From the NCBI GenBank assembly GCA_028284925.1, contig JANQQT010000070.1, positions 1 through 45,190 of the forward strand: a DNA stretch of 45,190 nt, given 5' to 3'. The DNA comes from Phycisphaeraceae bacterium. GTDB taxonomy: Bacteria > Planctomycetota > Phycisphaerae > Phycisphaerales > Zrk34. Every line of letters starts with the position of its first letter. Position 1 is the first letter of the stretch. Position numbers and translations under genes: made by a program. The notes under the pieces are model-generated. The model was not told the DNA's origin, searched no databases, and saw nothing but the letters and a program-made list of their open reading frames with translations. This document shows, piece after piece, positions 15,601-23,744 of this stretch.

Positions 15601-16471
15601 CGGATGTCGCTGCAGCTACCTTAACCAGTCGTGGTTTGCCCTACAGACGGACGAGCACGCAGAGCCCTCCATCCGCCCCGCTGCGGGAACCTATCCGACT
15701 ACCCGGGAAATTAGACTTGGCAACACGGATGATTCACGAACGATTTACTACACAACCGACGGCTCGACGCCAACCAAAGCTTCAACAAAATTCACAAGGC
15801 CATTTCAGGTTAAGTCAACAACAACAGTGAAGGCCATTGCCGTAAATGCGCGCGGCCAAGTCACCCGCATTGCATCAGCAACCTATCACATCGACCCGAC
15901 GCTCATTCCCGTTCGCGATTCGAGATGGCAGATACATACGCCGAAAGGCCCGACGGTCATTCAGGGACCGGCAAAATGGCTGATCCAAAATCAAGTCGTC
16001 CGCCAGACATCAAATATCTTTAACAACACCAAACAGACAATGTCACCCGACCCCGAGGCGGAACGACGCGGAACCATGCGTATTTTTCAACCGGACAAAC
16101 CATTCGGGAACGGTACGCTAAGCCTTGAAATTCGCTCGGATGATGACGACTCGGTGGGTGTCGCATTTCGTCTCAAGGATGACAAACATTTCTATCTGTT
16201 TGCGATGGACGCTCAGAGAAAATTCACGATTCTCGCATTAAAAAGCGGCGACCAATACAAAGTATTGGCCAAAGTGACGACCGGTTATACGCCAAGAAAG
16301 TGGCACCAAGTCAGGGTGGTAGCCCTGAAGGATCGTCTCAAGATCTATGTTGACGGTCATAAACGATTTGATATCACGGACAGCACCATTCAATCAGGCG
16401 CTATCGCTCTTTACTCCTGGGGCAACAGTAATTCCAACTATCGAAATCTCCGGTGGATTCCAGCGCATTGA
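12647..16471 (+). CDS. Giant exported PQQ-like beta-propeller protein with embedded methyltransferase-like domain
   Basis: The 1274-residue protein starts with a Sec signal peptide (LRIFVTCLALMVLGVVPVNGA). The first propeller half (about 25-420) has repeated blade signatures such as LKTGKTAWSF, VRNGALLWKK and NARTGKTKWRN. Residues about 440-575 resemble a class I SAM methyltransferase core, with LDLDCGDA in place of the glycine-rich loop. The propeller then resumes (about 585-1000; YNGRVLWRY, LKTGKRLWEF, PFTGKEKWSR, ANSGRVLWDK). A chitobiase C-terminal-like Ig domain follows (IYYTTDGSTPT), then a concanavalin-like domain of the DUF1080 kind. TTG at 12647 is used because GGAGA lies 7 nt upstream. 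Such chimeras are known in planctomycetes; the ligand is unknown, and a methyltransferase-like domain in an exported protein is odd. Confidence 0.85.
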   Translation: MNFLRIFVTCLALMVLGVVPVNGANWPTYRGSPNRTAYAPVSLDPDLHLQWRITSLRAPQSAWPRSPRMPFDRAQHVVISEGLAFYGSTIDGKVRAVNLKTGKTAWSFYTEGPIRFAPTVWKDRLFVASDDGCLYALSVRNGALLWKKRGGPDRTMVIGNRRMISKWPARGGPVVSDGVVYFAAGIWPSDGIFLYALNARTGKTKWRNTDSGKIYMGQPHGGAYAASGVAAQGYLVVSGDTLFVPTGRAVPAAFDRQTGKFLYFHLQRYGHNGGSPTMAIDGTFFNSGLGFDAKTGVRTSIKLSGLPAASRSNLFVTNKRRIIAYEWAETTRVDRRGNKTSVRTPKPLWACDTQMEAQSIAVTNNLIISGGRDRVNLIDRDSKKVVKSLDVQGTVYGLSVTGKHLIASTDTGQIFCFSSARPKEPKLRKEGYPESVSTIPNDPYTRAAKQIIDRTKVKEGYALDLDCGDASLAIALARVSKLTIMGIAKDDHELAAARKKLEAANLYGWRVMVIKRNMANTLLPQYFANLIVSGKSTTAESDVLGSEVRKEIDRLQRPYSGVVAIGAPNQIKPHVRGALMGAGQWTHQYANPGNTLNSEDDRIKGKLTVLWYRDVNHDVPQRHGRAPAPLFLDGRLIHAGLDSVVAVDAYNGRVLWRYTIKGLLHAYHGDELMGTAGTGGVMCISKEGLFVRHDSSCYQINTVTGELIRKHELPTAKGKKPQPWGYLAVSNGVLYGSAADPTHTVTYRYVKNTGDMKKQLTESSRLFAIDLKTGKRLWEFKATHSIRHNAIAIGSRHVYLIDRPMAKFDRVKKSNIKVHPFGKLYALDPFTGKEKWSRDKEVFATTLTLSNRHKTLLLSYQPTRFRLDSEIGGRMAAVDANSGRVLWDKKLNYRARPMINDNVVYAEGGAWELKTGSTIPFAFSRSYGCGVLTGGRNMLLFRSATLGYFNLNDQKGTQNFGGVRPGCWINVIPAGGLVLAPDASAGCRCSYLNQSWFALQTDEHAEPSIRPAAGTYPTTREIRLGNTDDSRTIYYTTDGSTPTKASTKFTRPFQVKSTTTVKAIAVNARGQVTRIASATYHIDPTLIPVRDSRWQIHTPKGPTVIQGPAKWLIQNQVVRQTSNIFNNTKQTMSPDPEAERRGTMRIFQPDKPFGNGTLSLEIRSDDDDSVGVAFRLKDDKHFYLFAMDAQRKFTILALKSGDQYKVLAKVTTGYTPRKWHQVRVVALKDRLKIYVDGHKRFDITDSTIQSGAIALYSWGNSNSNYRNLRWIPAH

Positions 16472-16733
16472 GAAGGCGTTTTCAATTTGACCAGCAACAC
16501 CTAAAAGCGTGCGCCGCTGGAGACGAAATAGAAAGAACCAGCAATCACTGCATGATACAACCTTAAAATCCGGAAAAGCGCAAATTACGTCCAGAAACAA
16601 GGGTCGTACAACTTTTTACAGCCGCGACACCGGCAACCCCCTACAATGAAATGCAACATCCACACCCCTTATGCGTTGAGCTTTTCGCTGCCAGGCACAA
16701 GATTTCGTCACCCTCCTCGAATTGAGACATTCC
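16472..16733. other. Intergenic stretch before the export genes
   Basis: About 260 nt without a gene, probably carrying the promoter of the 16734-20122 operon. No strong -35/-10 pair or hairpin was identified. Confidence 0.4.
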
Positions 16734-18503
16734 ATGACCGCAACACCTACTCCGATCAAGAATATTCCCGCAAGCTCCCCCTCCGTTCATCCCAAGTGGG
16801 GAAAACGATTGGTACTTGTGACCGTCATCGTTGCGACGGCATTGGTCGCGGGCGGCGCATATGCCATCTTTTCCGGTGGATTCTCCGAAACCGAACAACA
16901 ATTGATCTATTACACCGTCAAGCGTGGTGATCTCCCCATCACCATCACCGAACGCGGCAATCTTGAAAGCCAGCGAGAAGTCAAGATTTTCTGCATGATC
17001 GATGACATCGATAACGATGGTATTCGAGGCACGCCGATCCGAAAGCTTGTGCCGAATGGCAAGGCCGTGGAAGAGGGAGAAGTCATCATTGTGTTTGAGA
17101 CCACCCACCACAAAGAACGATTTGACAAGCAGACTCTGAGCGAGGAAAAGGCACGCAAGGAAGAAAATCTCGCCAAGGTCAAGCTGGATAACCAGAAATC
17201 CCAGAACGAGACGGCTCTGGAAGAGGCCAAACTGAAAGTAAGACTGGCCAAACTCGCATTGAAGCAGTTTGAAGATGAGGATGGCGGTACGTTTCAGATT
17301 GACCTGCAGGATATCGAGTTACAGATCCAGGAAGCCCAGGCGGGGCAGTTGATTGAGCAGACGAATCTTCAAGGAGTTGAACAACTTTATAAGCTGGGCT
17401 ATCGGTCCAGCGGTGAATTGGCACAAGCACGATTAGCAGCATTGAAGGCAAAACGTGCGCTCGCATCCGCCATATCCAAGAAGAAGGAACTGGTTGAGTA
17501 CCAGTACCTGAAGACCAAACTGGAGCTCGAAGGCGCCGTGGCATCCGGATTACGCGTGCAGGCACAGGTTGAACGGGATAATGAGGCAATACTTAAACAA
17601 GTGAATACAGAGTGGGAGTCAGCCCAAAAAGCGGCGCTGAAGGAAAAAGAAAGACTTGAACGCTATCGCAAACAGATCGAAGAGGATGCAATCGTCAAAG
17701 CCCCTCAATCGGGAATGGTCTCCTATGCACCACCGAGTTATCGACGAGAGCCGATCTCTGAGGGTTCAGCCATGTATCCCCGCCAGCACGTCCTCTCCAT
17801 TCCCAATCTACAGTGGATGCAGGTGAAGACATCCGTTCACGAATCCGTCCTCGATCAGATTGCCGAGAAACTACCTGCAACGATCACCGTCGACGCTTTT
17901 CCAAATCAGAGTTTTAGAGGGTCCGTTGCGTCAGTCGGCGTATTACCGAGCCAGGAGAACTGGCTCAATCAGGATACGAAGAATTACAGGACGATCGTGA
18001 CGATTGACGAGGAGGTTTCCAAGCTAAAGCCCGGTATGACAGCCGTCGTGAAGATTCATGTGGACCGTCTGAAGGATGTGATCAGTATTCCTGTCCAATC
18101 CATCGTGCAGATTGAAGATGAAACATGGGTATACGTGAAAAAGAACGGCGACATTGAAAGAACGATCGTGAAATTGGGACAATCCAATTCAAAATTCGTT
18201 GAAGTCAAGTCAGGTCTCAGTGAAGACGACAGAGTCGTACTTAACCCAATGGCAATATTGGATGAAACGGAGACAAACAAGAAACCATTGAATCCGGATG
18301 ATCAACCCAAACCGCCCGCAAATTCGGGGGACAAAGGTAAGGAGGACGATGATACCGGCAAATCAAAGTCCAACGCGAACAGCAACTCGGCACGCCCGAA
18401 TCGTCGCCCCAGCGGATCTCCCTCCAACACTGGCCCGTCAGGAAGGCGACCGCGCGGCGGAGGTGGCGGCCAGCGTCCACGCGCACCGCGCGGTGGACGT
18501 TAA
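16734..18503 (+). CDS. HlyD/RND-type periplasmic adaptor with Gly/Arg-rich tail
   Basis: The 589-residue protein has one N-terminal membrane anchor (LVLVTVIVATALVAGGAYAIF). A barrel-sandwich half follows (VKRGDLPITITERGNLES), then a very long alpha-hairpin (about 110-330) rich in Glu, Lys and Leu, and the second lipoyl half (AIVKAPQSGMVSYAPPSY). The beta-barrel (ITVDAFPNQSFRGSVASVG, KPGMTAVVKIHVD) and a membrane-proximal domain complete the adaptor. The last 80 residues are low-complexity, first acidic then Pro/Arg/Gly-rich. The protein bridges an inner-membrane transporter to a TolC-type channel. The ATG at 16734 is preferred to an in-frame TTG 12 nt upstream. It is followed within 60 nt by the MacB-like permease. 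The basic tail is unusual for the family and may touch envelope polymers. Confidence 0.88.
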   Translation: MTATPTPIKNIPASSPSVHPKWGKRLVLVTVIVATALVAGGAYAIFSGGFSETEQQLIYYTVKRGDLPITITERGNLESQREVKIFCMIDDIDNDGIRGTPIRKLVPNGKAVEEGEVIIVFETTHHKERFDKQTLSEEKARKEENLAKVKLDNQKSQNETALEEAKLKVRLAKLALKQFEDEDGGTFQIDLQDIELQIQEAQAGQLIEQTNLQGVEQLYKLGYRSSGELAQARLAALKAKRALASAISKKKELVEYQYLKTKLELEGAVASGLRVQAQVERDNEAILKQVNTEWESAQKAALKEKERLERYRKQIEEDAIVKAPQSGMVSYAPPSYRREPISEGSAMYPRQHVLSIPNLQWMQVKTSVHESVLDQIAEKLPATITVDAFPNQSFRGSVASVGVLPSQENWLNQDTKNYRTIVTIDEEVSKLKPGMTAVVKIHVDRLKDVISIPVQSIVQIEDETWVYVKKNGDIERTIVKLGQSNSKFVEVKSGLSEDDRVVLNPMAILDETETNKKPLNPDDQPKPPANSGDKGKEDDDTGKSKSNANSNSARPNRRPSGSPSNTGPSGRRPRGGGGGQRPRAPRGGR

Positions 18504-18559
18504 ACTTCACCTTAGGTTGATTATCCTGTAATACCCCCCGCCGCCCCTACAATTTGTTT

Positions 18560-19846
18560 ATGAGGCTTGCCACATTACAACTTGGTATCCGTTCGCTTCT
18601 CCTTCATAAGTTGCGCAGTTTTCTGACAATGCTGGGCACCATTCTCGGAGTGGGATCGGTAATCTCCATGTTGGCGATTGGTGAAGGATCCAAGACGGAA
18701 GCAGTAGAACAGATCAAGAAACTCGGGGCCGCAAACATCATCATCAAGAGTGTTAAGCCAACAGTAAAAGACACACCAACCGACGAATCGTCAACGCAGA
18801 CCCGCGCACGTGTTCTGGAATACGGCCTCCTATACAAGGATCTGGAGGTACTAAAGGCCACAATTCCCACGATCAAGCATGCCGTTCCGATTGCCCTGGT
18901 TCGGCGCAATGCTCAGAACTCTCGACTTCGAGTGAAGAATGCACGAATTCTGGGAACCACGCCGGAATACCTGGACATCAAATCACTGAAAGTCAGACGC
19001 GGACGTTTCATCACGGATGTGGATATTCAAAAGACCGGAAACGTCGCCGTCCTGGGAGCCGGTGCCGCAACAAAACTCTTCGGCTATGAAGATCCCATCA
19101 ACAAACCACTGTTGCTCGGATCGACAGCAGTGATCGTGATCGGTGTCCTGGATACACAAGCCAGCGGAAAGGCAACTGCGGGGGCCGTGGAACGAGACGA
19201 TTTCAACAATGACATCTACATTCCCATCACTGCGGCACAAAGACGATTTGGCGAGTTGACCCTCGTCGCAAGTACCGGCAGTATGTCACTTGAAAAAACG
19301 CAGTTAAGTGAGATAACACTTTCAGTGACAGACGAAAACCTGGTAAGTCAGACGGCTGCGATGGCGAAGAAATTGCTCAAAGCATCACACCCCAAGAATG
19401 ATGACTTTGAAGTCCAGGTACCGCTCGAGTTGTTGCAGCAAGCCGAACGGGAAAAGCGTGTCTGGAACCTTGTGCTGGGTTCGATTGCGGGAATTTCCCT
19501 GTTGGTCGGTGGCGTAGGGATCATGAACATCATGCTGGCAACGGTGACGGAACGCACGCGCGAGATCGGCATACGACGCGCAATCGGCGCAAAAAGACGG
19601 GACATCACAATTCAGTTTCTGATTGAGACCGTCGTACTCTCGACAACTGGAGGTTTGCTCGGGGTCATCGTGGGTGTGGCGATCGCACAGGCGGTATCGA
19701 TGGGATCAGACATTCAGACGATCATCAGTTGGTGGCCGATCCTGATGGCATTCGGAATCTCCGTGGCAATCGGCATCATTTTTGGGATCTATCCGGCACG
19801 AAGGGCGGCATTGATGGACCCGATCGAAGCCTTACGCACGGAATAA
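18560..19846 (+). CDS. MacB-like ABC transporter permease (FtsX family)
   Basis: The 428-residue protein has the N-terminal helix and lead-in of MacB permeases (KLRSFLTMLGTILGVGSVISML), a large periplasmic domain (about 50-300), and three C-terminal helices of the FtsX domain. The coupling region is MLATVTERTREIGIRRAIGAKRRDI and the end is IFGIYPARRAALMDPIEALR. It lacks the fused ATPase of MacB proper, and no ABC ATPase gene lies in this window, so the motor must be encoded elsewhere. It works with the adaptor just upstream and probably with the convergent TolC-type protein to export a peptide, lipid or small molecule. ATG at 18560 is used; an in-frame TTG lies two codons upstream. Confidence 0.88.
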   Translation: MRLATLQLGIRSLLLHKLRSFLTMLGTILGVGSVISMLAIGEGSKTEAVEQIKKLGAANIIIKSVKPTVKDTPTDESSTQTRARVLEYGLLYKDLEVLKATIPTIKHAVPIALVRRNAQNSRLRVKNARILGTTPEYLDIKSLKVRRGRFITDVDIQKTGNVAVLGAGAATKLFGYEDPINKPLLLGSTAVIVIGVLDTQASGKATAGAVERDDFNNDIYIPITAAQRRFGELTLVASTGSMSLEKTQLSEITLSVTDENLVSQTAAMAKKLLKASHPKNDDFEVQVPLELLQQAEREKRVWNLVLGSIAGISLLVGGVGIMNIMLATVTERTREIGIRRAIGAKRRDITIQFLIETVVLSTTGGLLGVIVGVAIAQAVSMGSDIQTIISWWPILMAFGISVAIGIIFGIYPARRAALMDPIEALRTE

Positions 19847-19855
19847 CACAATCCC

Positions 19856-20122
19856 ATGCACAAGATCCTTCCCCCAGTTTGCCTGGCGATGGCCATGATT
19901 GCCCTGATCTGCGGGATCGCGCTATTTTCCTCCGGCGGACCGGAACCCGGGCATCAATTACGAAAAGCTCAGATTAACGGGCCGGAAGATTTGCGTATAA
20001 AGCTGGAGAAAGATCTCGAGAGCCGGCAGTTCAGGCACACCGCGTTCACGATCGCATCATTCATCTCGGCCGGGCTCTTTGCAACAGGGGCATTTGTATC
20101 CATGAATCCAGGAAGGAATTGA
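19856..20122 (+). CDS. Small membrane protein of the export operon
   Basis: The 88-residue protein has two hydrophobic segments (VCLAMAMIALICGIALFSS near the N-terminus and FTIASFISAGLFATGAFVS near the C-terminus) separated by about 35 polar residues, forming a hairpin with a small loop. It begins 9 nt after the permease stop, so it is very likely in the same operon and may be an accessory of the transporter. No family is recognised. Confidence 0.6.
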   Translation: MHKILPPVCLAMAMIALICGIALFSSGGPEPGHQLRKAQINGPEDLRIKLEKDLESRQFRHTAFTIASFISAGLFATGAFVSMNPGRN

Positions 20123-20155
20123 TCAAGCGTGACTCAAAGGAAAAAAAGTCCCAAC

Positions 20156-22945
20156 CTAATCCTTCTTCACTTCGCCGGGCTTTCCATACTTCTCCATACG
20201 ACGCAATTCCTCGGAAACCTTGAGGAATGATGGAATTTCACCATACGCCGGACCTGCCGCCGCAGGATACTTAATCCTCCCTTCCGGAACATACTTGATT
20301 TCACTGATCTGCGGCCACATGCCCTCCTCATCTAATTGCATGACCTCAAGATCAAGCGCAAAGTCACCACGATCGATAATGAACCCAATACGGGAATTGG
20401 CGACTGCGATCAGCGCCTCACGAGAATCCTGAAGGGCATCAAGCAAGTCGCGTCCACGAACACCCTGAACACCGAGGGCAAGCTGCAGTCGAATACTGAT
20501 GACCTGCTCCGCGGCAAGTGCCGCCCGCGTTACGCTAATGGGATATTGAAGCCGCGTTTCCTCCAGATTCCTCAGCCCGTTACGGACATCAAGTTTAATT
20601 TGATCTTCCTCACGCATGAGATCGCGACGACCTGCCTGATAGTCAATCAGCGCGGAGCGAAAACTATTCCGCTGCGAACGTCGGTTCAGCGGAAGATCCA
20701 GCTCCATCGCAAGCGTTGTTCGACTCTCATCAAGTGAAAAACCGAACGGACGGTTTTTGCGTGTCCCGATGGTCTGACTCGCCCGAAGATCCCACACGGA
20801 TTTTAGATCATCCCCCGTCAACTTGATGGAACGCCAGTCGTCCGCAAGTCGCCCTCTTGCGTTCATCAGGTCCAGACGCTGCACTAGGGCGGTCATCATG
20901 GCGATGTCGGCCTTAATATTCATCGCCGTAAGACCGAACGAGGATCGCTTGAGGAGATCCTGCGTCGTCTTGATCAAAGCGTCTGTTTCCTTGAGCGTTT
21001 CCCGGAGGGCAACCATGGCGTCCTTCTTACCGGCGGGAACTTCGTTCAAACGATCGAGTTGGGTAATCAGCGGGGATAGTTCGTCAAGAATGGCGCGCAC
21101 GCCCGTGACCTGATCGGCAAGCTTTCCCTTCTTGGGATCGCGGAGAATCTCCGCCAGACGATCACGATTCGCCTTCAGACGTTTTCCAAGCGACTTGAGT
21201 TGAGCTCGCGCCTTTTCTACGACGGACTGATCCCGACCAAAGACGACCGCCTGCCTGGCTTGTAGATCGCCCAGCAAAAGCAACGCATCAATAAGCTCCG
21301 AGATTCTCTGGTAAACCAGAATCTTCGGGGCAACGAACCCGTCTATCTTCGTCGCATCCAAAAGTCTCTGACGACGTTCAGCCTCAAATCGGGCCTGGTC
21401 CACACGAAGACGAGCCAGCAACCTCACCAGCTCACTCGTATCGGTTACCTCCTTCTCAATACGTTTACGAAGTTCTAGCCATTGAAGCGTGCGATCAATC
21501 AGGAAGATATTGGCGTTCAACAACTCGGCGTGATCGGGAAGAGGTTGTTTGCGCCGATCCATGGCACGCGTTTGCCAGCGACGCACGCGTTCGGCAGCCA
21601 CCTCGATTTCATCATAAAGCGTCAGGCGATCCAACTCCTTCAGGTCAATGTTGATCGGAGTCTCTGTCGGAAGACCAATGGTAAGTTTGAGCGAGTCCAA
21701 TTCACGTTCCAGAACATTACATCGCGATATCAATGAACTGCGGCCGGACAACATGCCCTGCTCAAACTGATCGACGGAAACCTGATTGGGAGCATTCTTG
21801 ACGCCCGCCTGCACTTCGGCTCGGGCCTGCTCAAAAGTCCGGACCAGAGAGAAATAGTTCTGGCTCTCAATCTCAATGTTGCGATAGGTTCGGAGCAAGC
21901 CGTAATAGGCTCGTGCCAGCCCCATGAAGAACTCCTTACGAAATCGCGCAAAATCACGAGCCGCGTAAATCAGATTTCGTTCAGACTGAATCAGCGGCTC
22001 CATGATAATGTCGCGCTGCAACATACTCTGCGAAAAACTGAACAGCAACTCACTGCTGACATCACTCGTAAAGCCGTCCGGCCCATTGAAAGTCAGGATA
22101 ACACTGTTCGCAAATCGCGTGAGCAACGTACCGCCCGTGGACATAAGTCGTTCAATACCGAACCCCGTACTACCAATATCAAGCCCGCTTTGGCTCGAAC
22201 CGTCGCCCCCTGATCGTGAGTGCTCGATACCCGTTCCATTTCCACCGGGAGAGAACTTCGTCACATACGCATATCGCTGGAACGTCAAAGCAAGGGCGGC
22301 ACGATAAAGCTGTTCTTTCGCAGCCTGATACTCTCGGCTATTCATCAAGGCAAGTTTGACGATTTGTTTCAAATCAAGCCGGCGGGCATCATCAAGCCAG
22401 TCCTTGGGAATTTCACCGGCATACCTGGCATACTCCTCGCGCACACTTCGAAACTCAACCATTCGCGCCAGACACTGCCGGGGCATGACACCCCAATATT
22501 CTCCCGGAATAGGCGCGACAGGAAGACCAAGCTGGTCGTCACCTTCACCGGAAAAATTCGTATCCCCACCGCCAGGCTTCTTACCGTCTGACTTTTCCTG
22601 CAAGCACGGCTCATCCGTCACGTTAGCGTCAGATTTATCATTGCCTGTAGCACCGTCAAGTTCGGGCAGTGAATATTTGTAAAGCAGACGGGCAACATCG
22701 GGAAGCCTCGGATCATTCGGATTGCTCGCATCAAACAAGCGCGAACGCGGGTCCGGCTCAATGGTAAATCCACTGCGGAGAGCCCACGGTCGACCCTGCG
22801 TCTTCTCACGGATCGCTTCATAACTCTCCCGATCCGCATCCGCCCGATACTCGGCTCGCGTACACCCCCCCGCTACGACAACGCCCAACAGCCCCAACAA
22901 TGCAAACCACGGACAAAAACCGCGTCCAAAGACTACCTTACCCAT
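20156..22945 (-). CDS. TolC-family outer membrane efflux lipoprotein, very long
   Basis: The 929-residue protein begins with a lipoprotein signal (LLGLLGVVVAGGC, acylated Cys at about 28). It carries the OEP pattern twice: ALMNSREYQAAKEQLYRAAL with QRYAYVTKF near 205, and a C-terminal repeat with LALGVQGVRGRDLLDALQDSREALI. A long coiled-coil region (about 480-720) rich in Arg, Leu and Asp, with many heptads, lies between. Usual TolC proteins have 430-500 residues, so the coiled-coil insertion almost doubles the length. AGGAG lies 7 nt before the ATG. It is convergent with the adaptor/permease operon, not co-transcribed with it. It would be the outer channel partner, but a direct pairing is inferred from proximity. 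Confidence 0.85.
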   Translation of the reverse strand: MGKVVFGRGFCPWFALLGLLGVVVAGGCTRAEYRADADRESYEAIREKTQGRPWALRSGFTIEPDPRSRLFDASNPNDPRLPDVARLLYKYSLPELDGATGNDKSDANVTDEPCLQEKSDGKKPGGGDTNFSGEGDDQLGLPVAPIPGEYWGVMPRQCLARMVEFRSVREEYARYAGEIPKDWLDDARRLDLKQIVKLALMNSREYQAAKEQLYRAALALTFQRYAYVTKFSPGGNGTGIEHSRSGGDGSSQSGLDIGSTGFGIERLMSTGGTLLTRFANSVILTFNGPDGFTSDVSSELLFSFSQSMLQRDIIMEPLIQSERNLIYAARDFARFRKEFFMGLARAYYGLLRTYRNIEIESQNYFSLVRTFEQARAEVQAGVKNAPNQVSVDQFEQGMLSGRSSLISRCNVLERELDSLKLTIGLPTETPINIDLKELDRLTLYDEIEVAAERVRRWQTRAMDRRKQPLPDHAELLNANIFLIDRTLQWLELRKRIEKEVTDTSELVRLLARLRVDQARFEAERRQRLLDATKIDGFVAPKILVYQRISELIDALLLLGDLQARQAVVFGRDQSVVEKARAQLKSLGKRLKANRDRLAEILRDPKKGKLADQVTGVRAILDELSPLITQLDRLNEVPAGKKDAMVALRETLKETDALIKTTQDLLKRSSFGLTAMNIKADIAMMTALVQRLDLMNARGRLADDWRSIKLTGDDLKSVWDLRASQTIGTRKNRPFGFSLDESRTTLAMELDLPLNRRSQRNSFRSALIDYQAGRRDLMREEDQIKLDVRNGLRNLEETRLQYPISVTRAALAAEQVISIRLQLALGVQGVRGRDLLDALQDSREALIAVANSRIGFIIDRGDFALDLEVMQLDEEGMWPQISEIKYVPEGRIKYPAAAGPAYGEIPSFLKVSEELRRMEKYGKPGEVKKD

Positions 22946-23213
22946 AAGTCATCTCCTAAATACACCGCCGCCGACAGCATCCAATACCACACACCAACGC
23001 CCCAGCAACATATATCTTACATCACCCTTCACTTTTCCGCCGCAGAAACACCTGTTCAAGATATCCGTACCGCATAACGCAACAACATCACTGCGAACAC
23101 CAATACGGTAACTCGTAGATGGATACATCTAAGCTCGAATTTAACCTTGGTATTGAACCCGACCACACCATTCGTGAATCATAATGATTCACGTCCATTA
23201 CCCCCACTGGTAT
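22946..23213. other. Intergenic stretch between the TolC gene and the end of the cox operon
   Basis: It holds the TolC-gene promoter region and the 3' end of the respiratory operon. The only clear structure is the palindrome at 23173-23193. Confidence 0.5.
23173..23193. repeat. Perfect 21-nt palindrome after the cox operon
   Basis: CGTGAATCAT-A-ATGATTCACG has 10-bp arms and a one-base centre, 20 nt after the coxD stop. There is no U tract on either side, so it could be a weak or factor-dependent terminator, an RNA 3' end protector, or an operator for the TolC gene. Confidence 0.45.
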
Positions 23214-23657
23214 TCACTTGCCGGCATCCTTCTTTGCCTCACCCGCATTAGGCGTCGTGGCAGGCACAGGCGCAGGCGCAGGCGGAGCGTCCTTCGGAAC
23301 AATCAATCGATTGGCATCATTCATCAAATTGTCCTGATCACGCTTGTACTCGGCCGAATCCAATATCGAAAGCCCGATGAACAAACATAAGAACAGCGTG
23401 GCGCCGATCAGACAAATCGTGTTAAACGGTGAATCCCACTTCAGGTGCATAAAAAAAGTGCCAACCAGAAATGCCTTAATCGTGGCAATAAACAGTGCCA
23501 CGAACAGATTAAATTGACCAAGATCAAAAACCGTCACGGCAACAGTCACAAATGTCAGGAACAACAACGCAACGAAAACCCCGGTAAGTAGCGAAACGGA
23601 CACGACATGGTGATCGTCTTCTCCGTGCCCGTGTGAATGTTCTGCAGTGGAACTCAT
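23214..23657 (-). CDS. Cytochrome c oxidase subunit IV (small subunit)
   Basis: The 147-residue protein has a His-rich cytoplasmic N-terminus (HSHGHGEDDHH) and three membrane segments (VSLLTGVFVALLFLTFVTVAV, LFVALFIATIKAFLVGTFFM, TICLIGATLFLCLFIGLSI). The middle one contains the FMHLKW motif typical of the prokaryotic cytochrome c oxidase subunit IV (CyoD/CtaF/COX4_pro) family. The last 50 residues are polar and Pro/Ala-rich. It is the last gene of the operon and lies 87 nt after coxC. The ATG at 23657 is used; a possible earlier start adds only four residues. The subunit stabilises the oxidase and has no cofactor. Confidence 0.85.
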   Translation of the reverse strand: MSSTAEHSHGHGEDDHHVVSVSLLTGVFVALLFLTFVTVAVTVFDLGQFNLFVALFIATIKAFLVGTFFMHLKWDSPFNTICLIGATLFLCLFIGLSILDSAEYKRDQDNLMNDANRLIVPKDAPPAPAPVPATTPNAGEAKKDAGK

Positions 23658-23744
23658 ATCTAATCTCAATCTATCCTACGTCGCGCCAGTCAGTTTCAAT
23701 TACCCAAATACCACGTACGGTATACATCATTCGTATTAATCCGC

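Noticed and set aside
23173-23193. Confident rho-independent terminator
   Set aside because: The hairpin has no U tract on either strand, so it is listed only as a palindrome.
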